A program made the translations under genes and the position numbers. Shown piece by piece: positions 14,555 to 23,045 of a stretch of 41,060 nucleotides of DNA. The stretch lies in contig CAYXFZ010000006.1 of assembly GCA_964464385.1 (NCBI GenBank), positions 1 to 41,060 of the forward strand. Reading direction: 5' to 3'. The notes under the pieces are model-generated. The model worked only from the letters and a program-made list of their open reading frames with translations, did no database searches and was not told where the DNA came from. The stretch is from CAYXFZ01 sp964464385 (GTDB lineage: Bacteria; Planctomycetota; UBA1135). Position 1 is the first letter of the stretch. Each line of letters begins with the position of its first letter.

Positions 14555-16113
14555 AACCTCAAGATCTCCCTCTGTCGGTCTTTCGCCATCTTTTTGCCAG
14601 TGTGGCCGAGGAAATGGGGGAGGCTCTGCGACGCGCGGCAATCTCTCCCAACATCAAGGAGAGGCGAGATTATTCCTGCGCCCTGTTGGACGCCCGTGGA
14701 CGATTGATTTCCCATGCCGCCCACATTCCGGTGCACCTCGGGAGTGCCCACCTCACGGTGCCTGCCGTGTTGAAGGTGTTGGACCCAGGTCCTGGCGATG
14801 TCGTGGTGTTGAATGACCCGCATCGCGGGGGCACCCATCTCAACGATGTCACGGTTTTGGCGCCCCTCTTTGTGGGCCGCGGCAAACATCGCCGTCGATT
14901 GGCCTTCCTTCTCAATCGAGCGCACCACGCGGATGTGGGCGGCATCGAACCGGGGAGTTTGGCCGGGGCGAAGAACCTAGCGCAAGAAGGGGTATTGCTT
15001 GGCCCCATGTATTTGCAACGTCGGGGGGTTTCGGTGGCTTCAGCATGGCGCCCCTTTGGTGAAGCAATGCGGGATCCCACTGCGCGCATTGCGGACCTGC
15101 AAGCCCAGTGCGCCGCCTTGCACCGCGGCGGGGTGCGCATGCAACAGTTGCGGACGGATTTTGGCTCCTCGGCCGTGCGTGATGCCATGGCTTCTCTGCA
15201 TGATCATGGCGCACGTCTTTGCCGAACCGTGTTGCGCACGTGGCCGGATCGGGAAGTGCAAGTGCAGGATCGTTTGGATGGCAAAGGCACGCCCTTGCTT
15301 CGTCTACGCATGATCAAGAGGGGTGCGCGCTTGCACTTGGACTTCACTGGAACCTCGCCCCAAGTGGAGGGCTCCTGGAACACGCACCGGGCCGTGGTGT
15401 GGAGTGCTGTCTTTCATGTCTTGCGTTGCGTTTCAGCGGCACCCTTACCGGAGACCGGTGGGGTGTTGCAGCCCTTGCGCCTCACGATTCCGCGCCGCTC
15501 ACTGTTGGCTTCTCGTCCCCCGGCTGGCGTTGCCGTGGGCAATACCGAAACCAGCCAGCGATTGGCCGACCTTCTCTTGCGCGGATTTGCCCAATTGTTG
15601 GGGCGCCAAGTGCCGGCGGCCTCTCAGGGGACGATGAACAATCTTTGTTTCGGGGGCACCACCGACGAAGGGGCCGATTTTGTGCATTACGAGACCTTGG
15701 GCGGTGGCGCAGGCGCAGGTCCCTCTGGCCCGGGCGCTTCCGCCATTCAAGTCCACATGACCAACACTCGCAACACCCCGGTGGAGGTCATGGAACAGGA
15801 ACTTCCGGTTCGGGTGATCCGCTTGGCTTTGCGAAATCGCAGTGGTGGCGCTGGCAAACATCGGGGTGGCGACGGACTCATCAAAGAGATTGAGTTTTTG
15901 CAGGCCGTTCGCCTTTCTGTCATTGCCACCCGCCGCCAATCCGCACCATCCGGCGTTGCCGGCGGAAAGCGGGGGCAACCCGGTCGCGATCAAGTGCGCA
16001 TCCAGGGCCACTGGCGTGATCTGAATCCAGGCGAGGCCGTCAGCCTGCAGCCTGGGGATCGGGTCCGCATCCAAACTCCCGGCGGTGGGGGCTGGGGATT
16101 GGCGCGCGCGTGA
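14551..16113 (+). CDS. hydantoinase B/oxoprolinase family protein, subunit B (HyuB-like)
   Basis: The ATG at 14551 overlaps the subunit A stop (ATGA), giving 520 residues. The frame is open further upstream inside hyuA, but that part is not family sequence. Hallmarks are FASVAEEMGEALRRAA..NIKERRDYSCALLD at the N-terminus, GDVVVLNDPHRGGTHLNDV, and RAHHADVGGIEPGS with likely metal-ligand His/Asp. Later blocks are DFTGTSPQVEGSWN, MNNLCFGG and the C-terminal TPGGGGWG. Together with subunit A it should form the ATP-dependent cyclic-amide hydrolase complex. It is slightly shorter than the common 550-600 residues. Confidence 0.9.
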   Translation: MKPQDLPLSVFRHLFASVAEEMGEALRRAAISPNIKERRDYSCALLDARGRLISHAAHIPVHLGSAHLTVPAVLKVLDPGPGDVVVLNDPHRGGTHLNDVTVLAPLFVGRGKHRRRLAFLLNRAHHADVGGIEPGSLAGAKNLAQEGVLLGPMYLQRRGVSVASAWRPFGEAMRDPTARIADLQAQCAALHRGGVRMQQLRTDFGSSAVRDAMASLHDHGARLCRTVLRTWPDREVQVQDRLDGKGTPLLRLRMIKRGARLHLDFTGTSPQVEGSWNTHRAVVWSAVFHVLRCVSAAPLPETGGVLQPLRLTIPRRSLLASRPPAGVAVGNTETSQRLADLLLRGFAQLLGRQVPAASQGTMNNLCFGGTTDEGADFVHYETLGGGAGAGPSGPGASAIQVHMTNTRNTPVEVMEQELPVRVIRLALRNRSGGAGKHRGGDGLIKEIEFLQAVRLSVIATRRQSAPSGVAGGKRGQPGRDQVRIQGHWRDLNPGEAVSLQPGDRVRIQTPGGGGWGLARA

Positions 16114-16146
16114 GCCCCCACGCACTGAGGAAGATCCGAGGTCGGA

Positions 16147-16941
16147 TCAGTAGAGGTGCTCTTCGGTCAGTACGTGGTGTTGATCCACGGCCTGAATCAA
16201 AGTGTCCGCCATGCTTTCGCGGAAGGAGCAGCACTCGAACTTCACGCCCTTGGCGCGAATGTACTCGGCTATGTCGGCGAAGACCCCATTGCCGGAGACG
16301 GCAATAATCGAATCCACTTTGGGGGCCATTCGCACCATGTCCATGGCAATGCCAAGTTCCCATTCGGCCTTCCGGGAACCGTCGGCACGTTCGATGATGG
16401 GGCGCTTGCGCACCTCAAAGCCGCAGTAACGAAGGTGGTCCAGGAAGGAAATTTGGTCCAGGCCATCGCGGTCAATGACATAAGCGATGGAACGCACCAA
16501 GCGGCGGTTGCCAACGCAAAGACGGAGCATTTTGGCGTAGGACAAGTTGTGGCCGTAAGTCTTCTTGGCGGAGTGGTACATGTTCTGCACATCCACAAAG
16601 ACGGCGACGCGTTGCCGACGCAGGAAGCCACCCGGGGAGGAGTAGCCGCCATTGCTCGGAATATCGCCCGTGGCCGGGTTCAGGTTGAGCATGCGCCGAA
16701 GGCGCCACACTTCGTCCTTGAAGTCCAGGTAGCGGTCTTCAAGATCCTCTCGTTCCAGATCTTCCACAATCTCGCTCTGGTCAATGGCGGGTCGTTGTTG
16801 ATCTGGCGAGCGGCTCTCATACCTTTCGGTGGGCTCATTCGTAGTTTCTGTTTCGGCGAATTCCTCCGTGGTTTCCTCGGCGGTCTCCTCAGTGGGATCT
16901 TCGGTGATCTCCGCGTCAACGTCGGTTTCAATCTCGGTCAT
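16147..16941 (-). CDS. NYN-domain (LabA/DUF88-like) protein with an acidic N-terminus
   Basis: This 264-residue protein has an extremely Glu/Thr-rich N-terminus (1-45), a short charged helix (about 55-85) and a NYN/PIN-like domain from about 110. The first acidic motif VAVFVDVQNMYHSAKK (Asp117) and the helix KAEWELGIAMDM (Glu195, Asp201) are recognisable. The usual SGDxDF motif reads SGNGVF (216-221), so two metal-binding acidic positions are lost. NYN proteins are predicted ribonucleases; this one may be impaired or a non-catalytic RNA binder. The gene ends tail-to-tail with hyuB, with a small palindrome (16133-16148) covering its stop. It lies 79 bases downstream of the yhhQ-like gene in the same direction. 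Confidence 0.82.
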   Translation of the reverse strand: MTEIETDVDAEITEDPTEETAEETTEEFAETETTNEPTERYESRSPDQQRPAIDQSEIVEDLEREDLEDRYLDFKDEVWRLRRMLNLNPATGDIPSNGGYSSPGGFLRRQRVAVFVDVQNMYHSAKKTYGHNLSYAKMLRLCVGNRRLVRSIAYVIDRDGLDQISFLDHLRYCGFEVRKRPIIERADGSRKAEWELGIAMDMVRMAPKVDSIIAVSGNGVFADIAEYIRAKGVKFECCSFRESMADTLIQAVDQHHVLTEEHLY

Positions 16942-17020
16942 GATGCTGGTTGTTTACAGGGTAAGGATAAGACGCAAAAAAATAGGCGCATATCCCAAGG
17001 GATGAAGATGATGCCCCATT

Positions 17021-17725
17021 CTAGAACAGCTTCTTGGATTCGCGCAAAGATTCTTGATCCTCGGGGCCGGAAATCCAGCGCCTGAGGAGCCAGGTCCCCC
17101 CATAGAAGAAGGGGGTATCGCAGAGGGCCACCAGAGCCTTGAAGAGCCAAAGATCCAAGGCGGTTTGCAACATCCAAGCTGGGCTTTGTTGTCCCCCGAA
17201 AAGGACCAAAACCACCAAAAAGGAATCCACGCACTGAGAGGACAGGGTGGATGCATTGTTTCGGAGCCAAAGGTGGCGCCCACGTGTGAGCCGTTTCCAA
17301 AAATGGAAGAGGCGCACATCCACCAGTTGAGCCACCAAATAAGCGGTCATGGAGGCCCCAATCACCCGCCAGGCATTGTTGAAAACTTGCCGGTAGGTGG
17401 CATCATCGACGATGGATTCGGCAATGGCAGGGAATAGGGAACCCAACCACAAGGCGAGGATAACAAGAAGAGAAACGGCAAAGCCCGTCCACACGACCCG
17501 CCGAGCTCGACGTTGGCCATAGACCTCCGACAACAGATCCGTGACCAGAAAGGTGATGGGATAAGGAAGAGCGCCGGCGGAAAGGACAAATACTTTGAAC
17601 CCAAGATCCACGGTGAGAAATTTATTGGCGATCAAATTGCAAACCACAAGTGAGCCGATGAAGAGGCCAGCAAGCAAGAGATAGGCCGCTTCGGACCGGC
17701 TGGAGAGGGGAGCCAAGGGCTTCAT
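17021..17725 (-). CDS. VUT family / YhhQ-type queuosine precursor transporter
   Basis: This 234-residue protein has about six hydrophobic segments. YhhQ/VUT signatures are visible: VVCNLIANKFLTVDLG, LPYPITFLVTDLLSEVYGQRRARRVVW, the mid-region MTAYLVAQLVDVRLFHFWKR, and NNASTLSSQCVDSFLVVLVLF. The family imports queuosine precursors (preQ0/preQ1) for tRNA modification. I chose the ATG at 17725 because it overlaps the TGA of the upstream gene (ATGA). The frame could open 21 codons earlier but without support. It is the last gene of a three-gene overlapping operon. No que biosynthesis genes are visible, so the substrate is inferred from the family. Confidence 0.87.
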   Translation of the reverse strand: MKPLAPLSSRSEAAYLLLAGLFIGSLVVCNLIANKFLTVDLGFKVFVLSAGALPYPITFLVTDLLSEVYGQRRARRVVWTGFAVSLLVILALWLGSLFPAIAESIVDDATYRQVFNNAWRVIGASMTAYLVAQLVDVRLFHFWKRLTRGRHLWLRNNASTLSSQCVDSFLVVLVLFGGQQSPAWMLQTALDLWLFKALVALCDTPFFYGGTWLLRRWISGPEDQESLRESKKLF

Positions 17726-18909
17726 TTGAGGGCGTAGTTTTCCAATACCCAGGCTTTCCAGGCTCTTTCCGCTTGCAGGACGGACCAACCGTAATGGTCG
17801 CGTAGGGCCTGGCGTTGGGCCTCTTCCATTTTGGTTCCGTCGGGCAGGCCGCTTGCATTGCGTCGGCTGGCCAATGCGGTGATGAATTGGGCAAATGCTC
17901 TCGGTTTCACCTTGACGAAGAAATCAATTTTGGACCAAGCTTCCAAGTGATTCTCCCAAGAAAGTTCGGCCAAGGATCCCTTGCGCATAAGATTGGCTAG
18001 GCCGTCTTCTTTGTCTTGACTGGCAATTTTTCGTACCGCTGGCTCCCACTTTTTCAAGGAACGACCTTCATGGAAGGCGCCCTCTACGGTGCAGAAGGAA
18101 CTCCAGCGGGGATCGGCGTCGCGTTCCAGCCAATGGGCAAGACCCTCGATCAACCAAACTGGCAATTCGTAAGCGTAGTAGTAGTAGCCGTTCAAAAGAT
18201 TGTGGGCAAGACCATGAAAAATGACATTGTTTAAATGCAAGTCGTGGTGAATGTCATCGGTTTCTGTAGACAAGCCAAACCAAAGACAATTGCGGTCCAC
18301 AATATTCCATTGCTGGGGTTTGACATAAGGCAGACCCCAGGTGACCGACATGAATTCTCGATAGAGCGACCGCTCCTGAAAAACCATGACCTCGTATTTA
18401 TCTTCCTCACCGAGGAAAGGGCCGATTCCGCGGAGGAGCAATTTTTCCGGGTCGGCAAAGAGATCCATGTCGGCGCCGAAAAGATCAATCACCTGTTGAT
18501 AGAGGGCTTCCAGTCTGGCACCCAAGAGATGGACTCGAGTCCATGAATCGAGGGTGGTGGCCTTGGTGTTGACCTTGGGCCAAGTTTTTGCCAGGACCGT
18601 CAACTCGGCTCGAAAGGCCTTGCGTTCCTCGGTCGGAATCTTCCAAGGGCTAAGATCAGCCCCAATGCGAAAATGAGGCGTTTCCAACCAAATGGGTTTC
18701 CAGAAAAAATCCTCCTCAATTTGATCCGGATTGGTGCGCGCAAAAAGGCCAGGCGAGTGATGCGTGCCGTTTTTTTTCATGAGTTTGGGGTCGTGTCGGC
18801 ACACGGTGCATCGGTCCTTTTTGGCGGGTCGCTCCTGCAGAGCCGGAACTTGGCCCAAAATCGGGCTGGCAAATACGACGGTAGCGAGGAAATAGAGGGG
18901 ACGGGTCAT
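17722..18909 (-). CDS. exported protein with degenerate zincin (HxxxH, Glu) motif
   Basis: This 395-residue protein has a signal peptide (about 1-20) and an early CxxC (CTVCRHD, 34-40). The core carries FHGLAHNLLNGY (232-236), followed 19 residues later by LPVWLIEGLAHWLE with Glu255. This layout matches the gluzincin-like peptidase MA/DUF1570 fold, where HExxH is followed by WLxEGLA. The catalytic Glu of HExxH is Gly233 here, so both histidines and the third ligand remain but the general base is lost. It may bind metal without cleaving, or use another residue. The ATG overlaps the TGA of the PpiC-like lipoprotein gene and the TGA overlaps the yhhQ-like ATG. No catalytic function is assigned. 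Confidence 0.7.
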   Translation of the reverse strand: MTRPLYFLATVVFASPILGQVPALQERPAKKDRCTVCRHDPKLMKKNGTHHSPGLFARTNPDQIEEDFFWKPIWLETPHFRIGADLSPWKIPTEERKAFRAELTVLAKTWPKVNTKATTLDSWTRVHLLGARLEALYQQVIDLFGADMDLFADPEKLLLRGIGPFLGEEDKYEVMVFQERSLYREFMSVTWGLPYVKPQQWNIVDRNCLWFGLSTETDDIHHDLHLNNVIFHGLAHNLLNGYYYYAYELPVWLIEGLAHWLERDADPRWSSFCTVEGAFHEGRSLKKWEPAVRKIASQDKEDGLANLMRKGSLAELSWENHLEAWSKIDFFVKVKPRAFAQFITALASRRNASGLPDGTKMEEAQRQALRDHYGWSVLQAERAWKAWVLENYALK

Positions 18910-19568
18910 TTCGCAGGAGAGGCGATGCGGTCCAATCGGAACCAGGCAGGTAAGGACCGCAGGCGCTCCGGAGAACCGGCAAGTGGGAGTTCCTGCCAGC
19001 CACGACGGGCGGCGGCAAGATCATCGGCATCTCCCACGGGGGCGGTCAAGCGCACCAAAGTCACCCAAGCGCGGCTCGAAGGGCCTTCCTCTCGGTGCAA
19101 GAGGGCCAAAACTTCCCAACCCAATCGGGAACGGTAGGGTCCAGACCACTCTCCAGGTTGGAGAGCGGCCGTGGCCGCAGCGGTGGCCGCACCCAAGCTA
19201 TTGGGGCTCGGCGCGCGGGGATCTTGGGCGGGATCGGCACTTGGCGTGAGATTCCGGATTTCGCGAGCGAGGTCCTGAATGGACTCGCCTTGGTGGATGC
19301 GGTCTGCCCATTGTTGAGCCAAGGCTTTTGCCCGAACGCTTTGCCTGGGTAGGGCAGCATGGAGCAGGGCCGCCGGGCCCAAGCCATCATCCAGGAGCCT
19401 CCAAACCAAGGTGTCCGGGCCAAATTGGGGAAAGGATTGCTCCAGGTTGTGCACCGCCGCATCCAATTCCTTGCCGGAAATCGGGCATGTCCCCACCAAG
19501 AGTTGGTCAGGGGGATTGCAGCTGGCCGTAGCCAAGAGCAACAGAACCAGGAGGCCACGGAACATCAC
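18906..19568 (-). CDS. lipoprotein with C-terminal PpiC/parvulin-like domain
   Basis: This is a 220-residue protein with a lipobox (LLLLATASC), so the mature protein is probably lipidated at Cys17. The C-terminal half includes ALQPGEWSGPYRSRLGWEVL, very like the end of parvulin-type peptidyl-prolyl isomerase domains (SurA, PrsA, PpiC). The preceding helices resemble their chaperone part. The domain is short and divergent, so isomerase activity is uncertain. The start is either the GTG at 19568, which lies 6 bases after GATAAT, or the ATG one codon later. It is divergent from another SurA-like lipoprotein gene across a 56-base region holding both promoters, which suggests paired envelope-folding functions. 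Confidence 0.7.
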   Translation of the reverse strand: MMFRGLLVLLLLATASCNPPDQLLVGTCPISGKELDAAVHNLEQSFPQFGPDTLVWRLLDDGLGPAALLHAALPRQSVRAKALAQQWADRIHQGESIQDLAREIRNLTPSADPAQDPRAPSPNSLGAATAAATAALQPGEWSGPYRSRLGWEVLALLHREEGPSSRAWVTLVRLTAPVGDADDLAAARRGWQELPLAGSPERLRSLPAWFRLDRIASPAK

Positions 19569-19574
19569 CTACGG

Positions 19575-19580
19575 ATTATC
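19575..19580 (-). promoter_or_regulatory. -10-like GATAAT for the PpiC-like lipoprotein operon
   Basis: GATAAT on the minus strand ends 6 bases before the GTG at 19568 and 9 bases before the ATG at 19565. It sits opposite the TAGAAT of the divergent gene. Confidence 0.4.
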
Positions 19581-19592
19581 CCACTTCGCTCG

Positions 19593-19598
19593 TAGAAT
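19593..19598 (+). promoter_or_regulatory. -10-like TAGAAT for the SurA-like lipoprotein gene
   Basis: TAGAAT lies 26 bases before the ATG at 19625. The predicted mRNA would therefore have a short leader of about 20 bases, unlike the 6-9 base spacing at other units. Confidence 0.4.
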
Positions 19599-19624
19599 GG
19601 GGCGCTTCCCGACTCCCAATCACC

Positions 19625-21214
19625 ATGAAACCCTCTTTCCGAACCCTGCTGCTTGCCCTTTCTTTGCTTGCCCCCTCCTGTTCTCAGGGGGAGGCCGCTG
19701 CCACCCAATCATCCACTTCCCCTGAGGCGGATCGTGGGTCTCGCCAAGTCAATTCGAGCTCCTTTTCCACTGCCGACCCGAGGCAACGGCAAAATTTGGT
19801 TTATTTGGCCGGATCCAATCGGATCAATCAATTGGTCGTGACCCAATTGATCTACGCCGAGCGGGATCGGCGGGTTAAAGAAGGTGTGGATCCAACCAAC
19901 TTTGAGGTTTCTGACGAACAGCTCGGGAACCGCATGACTCAACAAGAGGCAACCTTTGTCAATAGCAATCCTGATTTCGATTTTTGGGAACAAGTCGCCG
20001 CTCAAGGAATGGATACGAAAGCTTATCGCGAGGAATCTCGCAACATGCTGTTGATCGATCGTTTGTTGTTCCCACCGGATCCGGACGCTTGGGATCTGGA
20101 TGCCCTGGCCGAGATTTTTGACAAGGGCGGGGAAAATTCCATGTACGAAAACATGGTCGAGGAAAATATACCAAAGGTAAAAGAAGCGTTTAAGAAAGGA
20201 GACCCTCTGCCGACGAATGAGATGCTTGCCCAAATGGTTCTCCGTCCTTATTTCATGAAGTGGTTGTGGGATCAGGCTGAGATTGTCTATCCCTTTGACG
20301 GACTCCCCGAAGGAGTTGCTCTTCGTGTCGATGGCATCGATTACACCACCGACGAGTTGGTGGATTCCTTGGGCACTCTTGTAGGTGTGATCGAACGTCA
20401 GTGGGCAAACGATTTCACGCATGCATGCCGCCTTGCGGAAGATCGATTGCAAAAAATGGGTTTGCTTTTGACCGCCGAAGAAACGCATGCCATCATTGCC
20501 GAAGAAAAGGTCGAGTATGAAAACTCACCTATTTCTTATGAGATGATCGCTCTTCAGTTCCTCGGATACCCGACCATGGAACTTTACAACCAAGTGTTTC
20601 GGCTGAAACATTCCTTCAAGAAATCTTTAGGCGACCCTTACGCCCAAGAGGCCTTGGACACTCACGCCGAAGCCCGCAAAATGTTTCTCACCAACGGGCG
20701 CGTGGACTGCGAGGTCATCCTTTACTCTGCCAAAAACCTAAGCACGGGGCGTTTCCCCTTGGTCGGCGATCCCTTTGGAGATGTCGAAAAGAAGGCCACT
20801 GCAGCTGCCAAGGAACTTGCCGATGGCGCGGATTGGAATGCCATCTTGACCCGCGATTCCGATTACCCCGCTAAGAAGGTTGGCGCATCCAGTGGCGGCC
20901 CGGTGCCCAACGGGGGCCGCTTTGGGGCCCTTCCCCTGAATCAACTTCGGGAGTTCGTGGGTGAGAATGAGTTCAGCGATTTCACTCTGGGATCTCGCGT
21001 TGCCGCCTCCATCTTCTTTGATGCCGAGCCAAACGTGGTTTACGGCCCAATTCGAGGACCGCTTGGTTGGTACATCTACAAGCTAAACCGTCGGATTCCT
21101 TCCGCCGACTCTTTCGTGCCAAAGGAAAACGAACGTCAGGCATACTTGCTCACCAGCGACTTCCTCTCCGAGGAATTCCTTGCCTTCATCAACTCCATTC
21201 TCGACGAGTCCTGA
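19625..21214 (+). CDS. SurA-like lipoprotein (parvulin-type PPIase/periplasmic chaperone)
   Basis: This 529-residue exported protein carries the lipobox LLAPSC within its first 20 residues. A long helical N-terminal region (about 50-340) resembles SurA/trigger-factor chaperone domains. The parvulin-like part near the C-terminus contains VDCEVILYSAKN, GADWNAILTRDSDYPAKKVGASSGG, GGRFGALPLNQL and VYGPIRGPLGWYIYKLNRRIPS. It probably assists folding of outer-membrane or secreted proteins in the periplasm. The downstream ABC exporter gene overlaps its 3' end, consistent with an envelope-biogenesis unit. The family is clear from the C-terminus; the N-terminal domain is divergent. Confidence 0.75.
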   Translation: MKPSFRTLLLALSLLAPSCSQGEAAATQSSTSPEADRGSRQVNSSSFSTADPRQRQNLVYLAGSNRINQLVVTQLIYAERDRRVKEGVDPTNFEVSDEQLGNRMTQQEATFVNSNPDFDFWEQVAAQGMDTKAYREESRNMLLIDRLLFPPDPDAWDLDALAEIFDKGGENSMYENMVEENIPKVKEAFKKGDPLPTNEMLAQMVLRPYFMKWLWDQAEIVYPFDGLPEGVALRVDGIDYTTDELVDSLGTLVGVIERQWANDFTHACRLAEDRLQKMGLLLTAEETHAIIAEEKVEYENSPISYEMIALQFLGYPTMELYNQVFRLKHSFKKSLGDPYAQEALDTHAEARKMFLTNGRVDCEVILYSAKNLSTGRFPLVGDPFGDVEKKATAAAKELADGADWNAILTRDSDYPAKKVGASSGGPVPNGGRFGALPLNQLREFVGENEFSDFTLGSRVAASIFFDAEPNVVYGPIRGPLGWYIYKLNRRIPSADSFVPKENERQAYLLTSDFLSEEFLAFINSILDES

Positions 21215-23045
21215 TTCTGGGAAATCAGGGAATGGTCGGGGGATTCGAGAGACCTACCGGCGACTTCTTCCCTATCTGATACGTTACCGCCGCCAAGCGG
21301 TGGCCACCTTGGTGTTGGGGGCCGTGGCCGCTCTCGGATCCAAGGCCAATCTTGTTTTGCTGAAGCCGCTGGTCAGTCGCCTGATCCCCAGCGCTTCGGA
21401 TACGGTTCCGATCTCCGCCCTGGACCGTTTTGACTTGTGGTTGGGAAAATATTTGGATGGCGTCACCCTTTTCGGTTTGGAGGGAGTGGCGGCGTCAGTC
21501 AGCATTTTGTGCCTTGTTCTTCTCGTGAGCGCGGCGGTCTTTGCCTTTGTTCAATTTGGTTTCCTTCGCGTCTCCCGGATGCTCGGAGTGCGGATTGTTA
21601 CGGACCTGCGCCAAGACTTGGCTGTGCATGTTCTCAAGTTGGACATGCGCTTTCATTCGCGTCGCCGCTTGGGCGATCTCATGTCCAGGACCACTTCCGA
21701 TGTCGGCACCAGCTTGCGCTTGCTGACCTTGGTGGTGGAAGAGTTGGTGCAAGAACCCTTCAATGCAGCTGCAGCCTTTGCAATTGCTTTCATGGCCGCA
21801 CCAACGGCGACCATTGGCATGCTTTTGGTTTTGCCACTGTTGGCTTTACCCGTCATCATGTTGGGCCCGAAAGTTCGCCGTCGCTCCGCCCAGTCCCAAG
21901 CGCGGCTGGGGGATGCCACGCAGGCCATGCTGCAAATGTTCGCCGGAATTCGCGAGGTAAAGGCCTTTCGTATGGAAGGGCACGAGGCCAAGGAGTTTGC
22001 TCGCGCAAATCAGAAGTTTGTTCGGCACACCGACCGCATGGTGCGAACCCAGGCATTGGCCCAAGCCATGACCAACTTCTTTGTTCACGGTGGAGTTGGC
22101 CTCCTGCTGGGCGTGATTGCATTGATCAACCTTTACGTTCCACTTTTTTCCGACGCCGGTTCCATGACTGCCTTCTTTGCCGCGACCGCGGTCATGTTTT
22201 CCAGTGTCAAGCGCCTGACCAAGGCAGTTTCCATCATCTATGGTTCCTTGGGTGCTACGGATCGCGTGTTGGAAGTCTTTGATTTAGAGCCTGGAATTCG
22301 GGACAAGTCCAATGCCAAGTCCATGCCCGCCCTGACCGAAGGGCTGCGTTTTCGCAATCTGTCGTTCCATTACGAGAAGGAAGATGGTCTGGCCTTGGAT
22401 GGCCTGGATTTTGAATTGCCGCGCGGATCTCGCCTTGCTTTGGTGGGTTCTTCCGGGGCTGGCAAGACCACATTGCTGGATCTGGTGGCTCGTTTTTATG
22501 ATCCTTCTTCGNNNNNNNNNNGGGATCTCCGACACGCGGATTGGATCGATCGTTTGGCCCTGGTCAGTCAGCGTGCCTTCTTGTTTCAAACGACCTTGCG
22601 TGAAAATGTCCGCTACGGCCGACCCGGCGCCACCGACGAGGAAGTCGAACGAGCCTGTCAGGCTGCAGGATTGGAACACTTCATTCGCCAACTTCCCGAG
22701 GGCCTGGACACTCCCGTGGGCGAGAGCGGCACGCGCCTCTCGGGGGGTCAGGCCCAACGGGTGACGATTGCTCGTGCTGTCCTCAAGGATGCGGATCTTC
22801 TTCTTTTGGACGAGGCCACCAGTGCGCTGGATTCCGAATCCGAGCTTCATGTCCAAAAGGCTCTGGATCAATTGATGGTGGGGCGAACCGTGTTGGTCAT
22901 TGCACACCGTCTTTCCACCGTGCGCTCCGCGGACCGTATTCTGGTTTTGGATCAAGGCAAGATCGTGGAGTCCGGGAAGCACGCAGAATTGGTGGCCAAA
23001 GAGGGTGCGTACGCCGGCTTTTGGGCCCTGCAGAGCCGGGATTGA
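21180..23045 (+). CDS. ABC exporter, fused permease and ATPase (MsbA-like)
   Basis: A six-helix transmembrane domain (about 30-330) is followed by a nucleotide-binding domain. Walker A is GSSGAGKTT, the signature is LSGGQAQR, Walker B is DLLLLDEATSALD and the switch histidine is in VIAHRLSTVRSAD. RFHSRRRLGDLMSR is the coupling-helix region typical of lipid exporters. It probably flips a lipid or lipopeptide across the inner membrane. The start is uncertain: a TTG at 21180 lies inside the SurA-like gene and no later ATG or GTG is in frame before the first helix. A 10-N gap (22512-22521) interrupts it after FYDPSS. About 8 residues of the usual G-x-I-x-x-D-G strand are expected there, more than 10 bases can encode. 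Confidence 0.93.
   Translation: MPSSTPFSTSPDSGKSGNGRGIRETYRRLLPYLIRYRRQAVATLVLGAVAALGSKANLVLLKPLVSRLIPSASDTVPISALDRFDLWLGKYLDGVTLFGLEGVAASVSILCLVLLVSAAVFAFVQFGFLRVSRMLGVRIVTDLRQDLAVHVLKLDMRFHSRRRLGDLMSRTTSDVGTSLRLLTLVVEELVQEPFNAAAAFAIAFMAAPTATIGMLLVLPLLALPVIMLGPKVRRRSAQSQARLGDATQAMLQMFAGIREVKAFRMEGHEAKEFARANQKFVRHTDRMVRTQALAQAMTNFFVHGGVGLLLGVIALINLYVPLFSDAGSMTAFFAATAVMFSSVKRLTKAVSIIYGSLGATDRVLEVFDLEPGIRDKSNAKSMPALTEGLRFRNLSFHYEKEDGLALDGLDFELPRGSRLALVGSSGAGKTTLLDLVARFYDPSSXXXXDLRHADWIDRLALVSQRAFLFQTTLRENVRYGRPGATDEEVERACQAAGLEHFIRQLPEGLDTPVGESGTRLSGGQAQRVTIARAVLKDADLLLLDEATSALDSESELHVQKALDQLMVGRTVLVIAHRLSTVRSADRILVLDQGKIVESGKHAELVAKEGAYAGFWALQSRD
22512..22521. other. assembly gap of 10 N inside the ABC exporter gene
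   Basis: Ten Ns lie between the codons for DPSS and DLRHADW. Homologous exporters have about eight residues here, so the true insert is probably about 24 bases and the N run a placeholder. Both sides remain in the same reading frame, which fits a multiple-of-three shortfall. Confidence 0.85.

Noticed and set aside
16133..16148. Palindrome GATCCGA-GG-TCGGATC between hyuB and the NYN gene
   Set aside because: Only 6-7 bp with no T tract, and it overlaps the NYN stop codon; too weak to call a terminator or operator.
16156..17085. 309-codon plus-strand open frame across the NYN gene
   Set aside because: It is antisense to a recognisable NYN domain and has no motif of its own.
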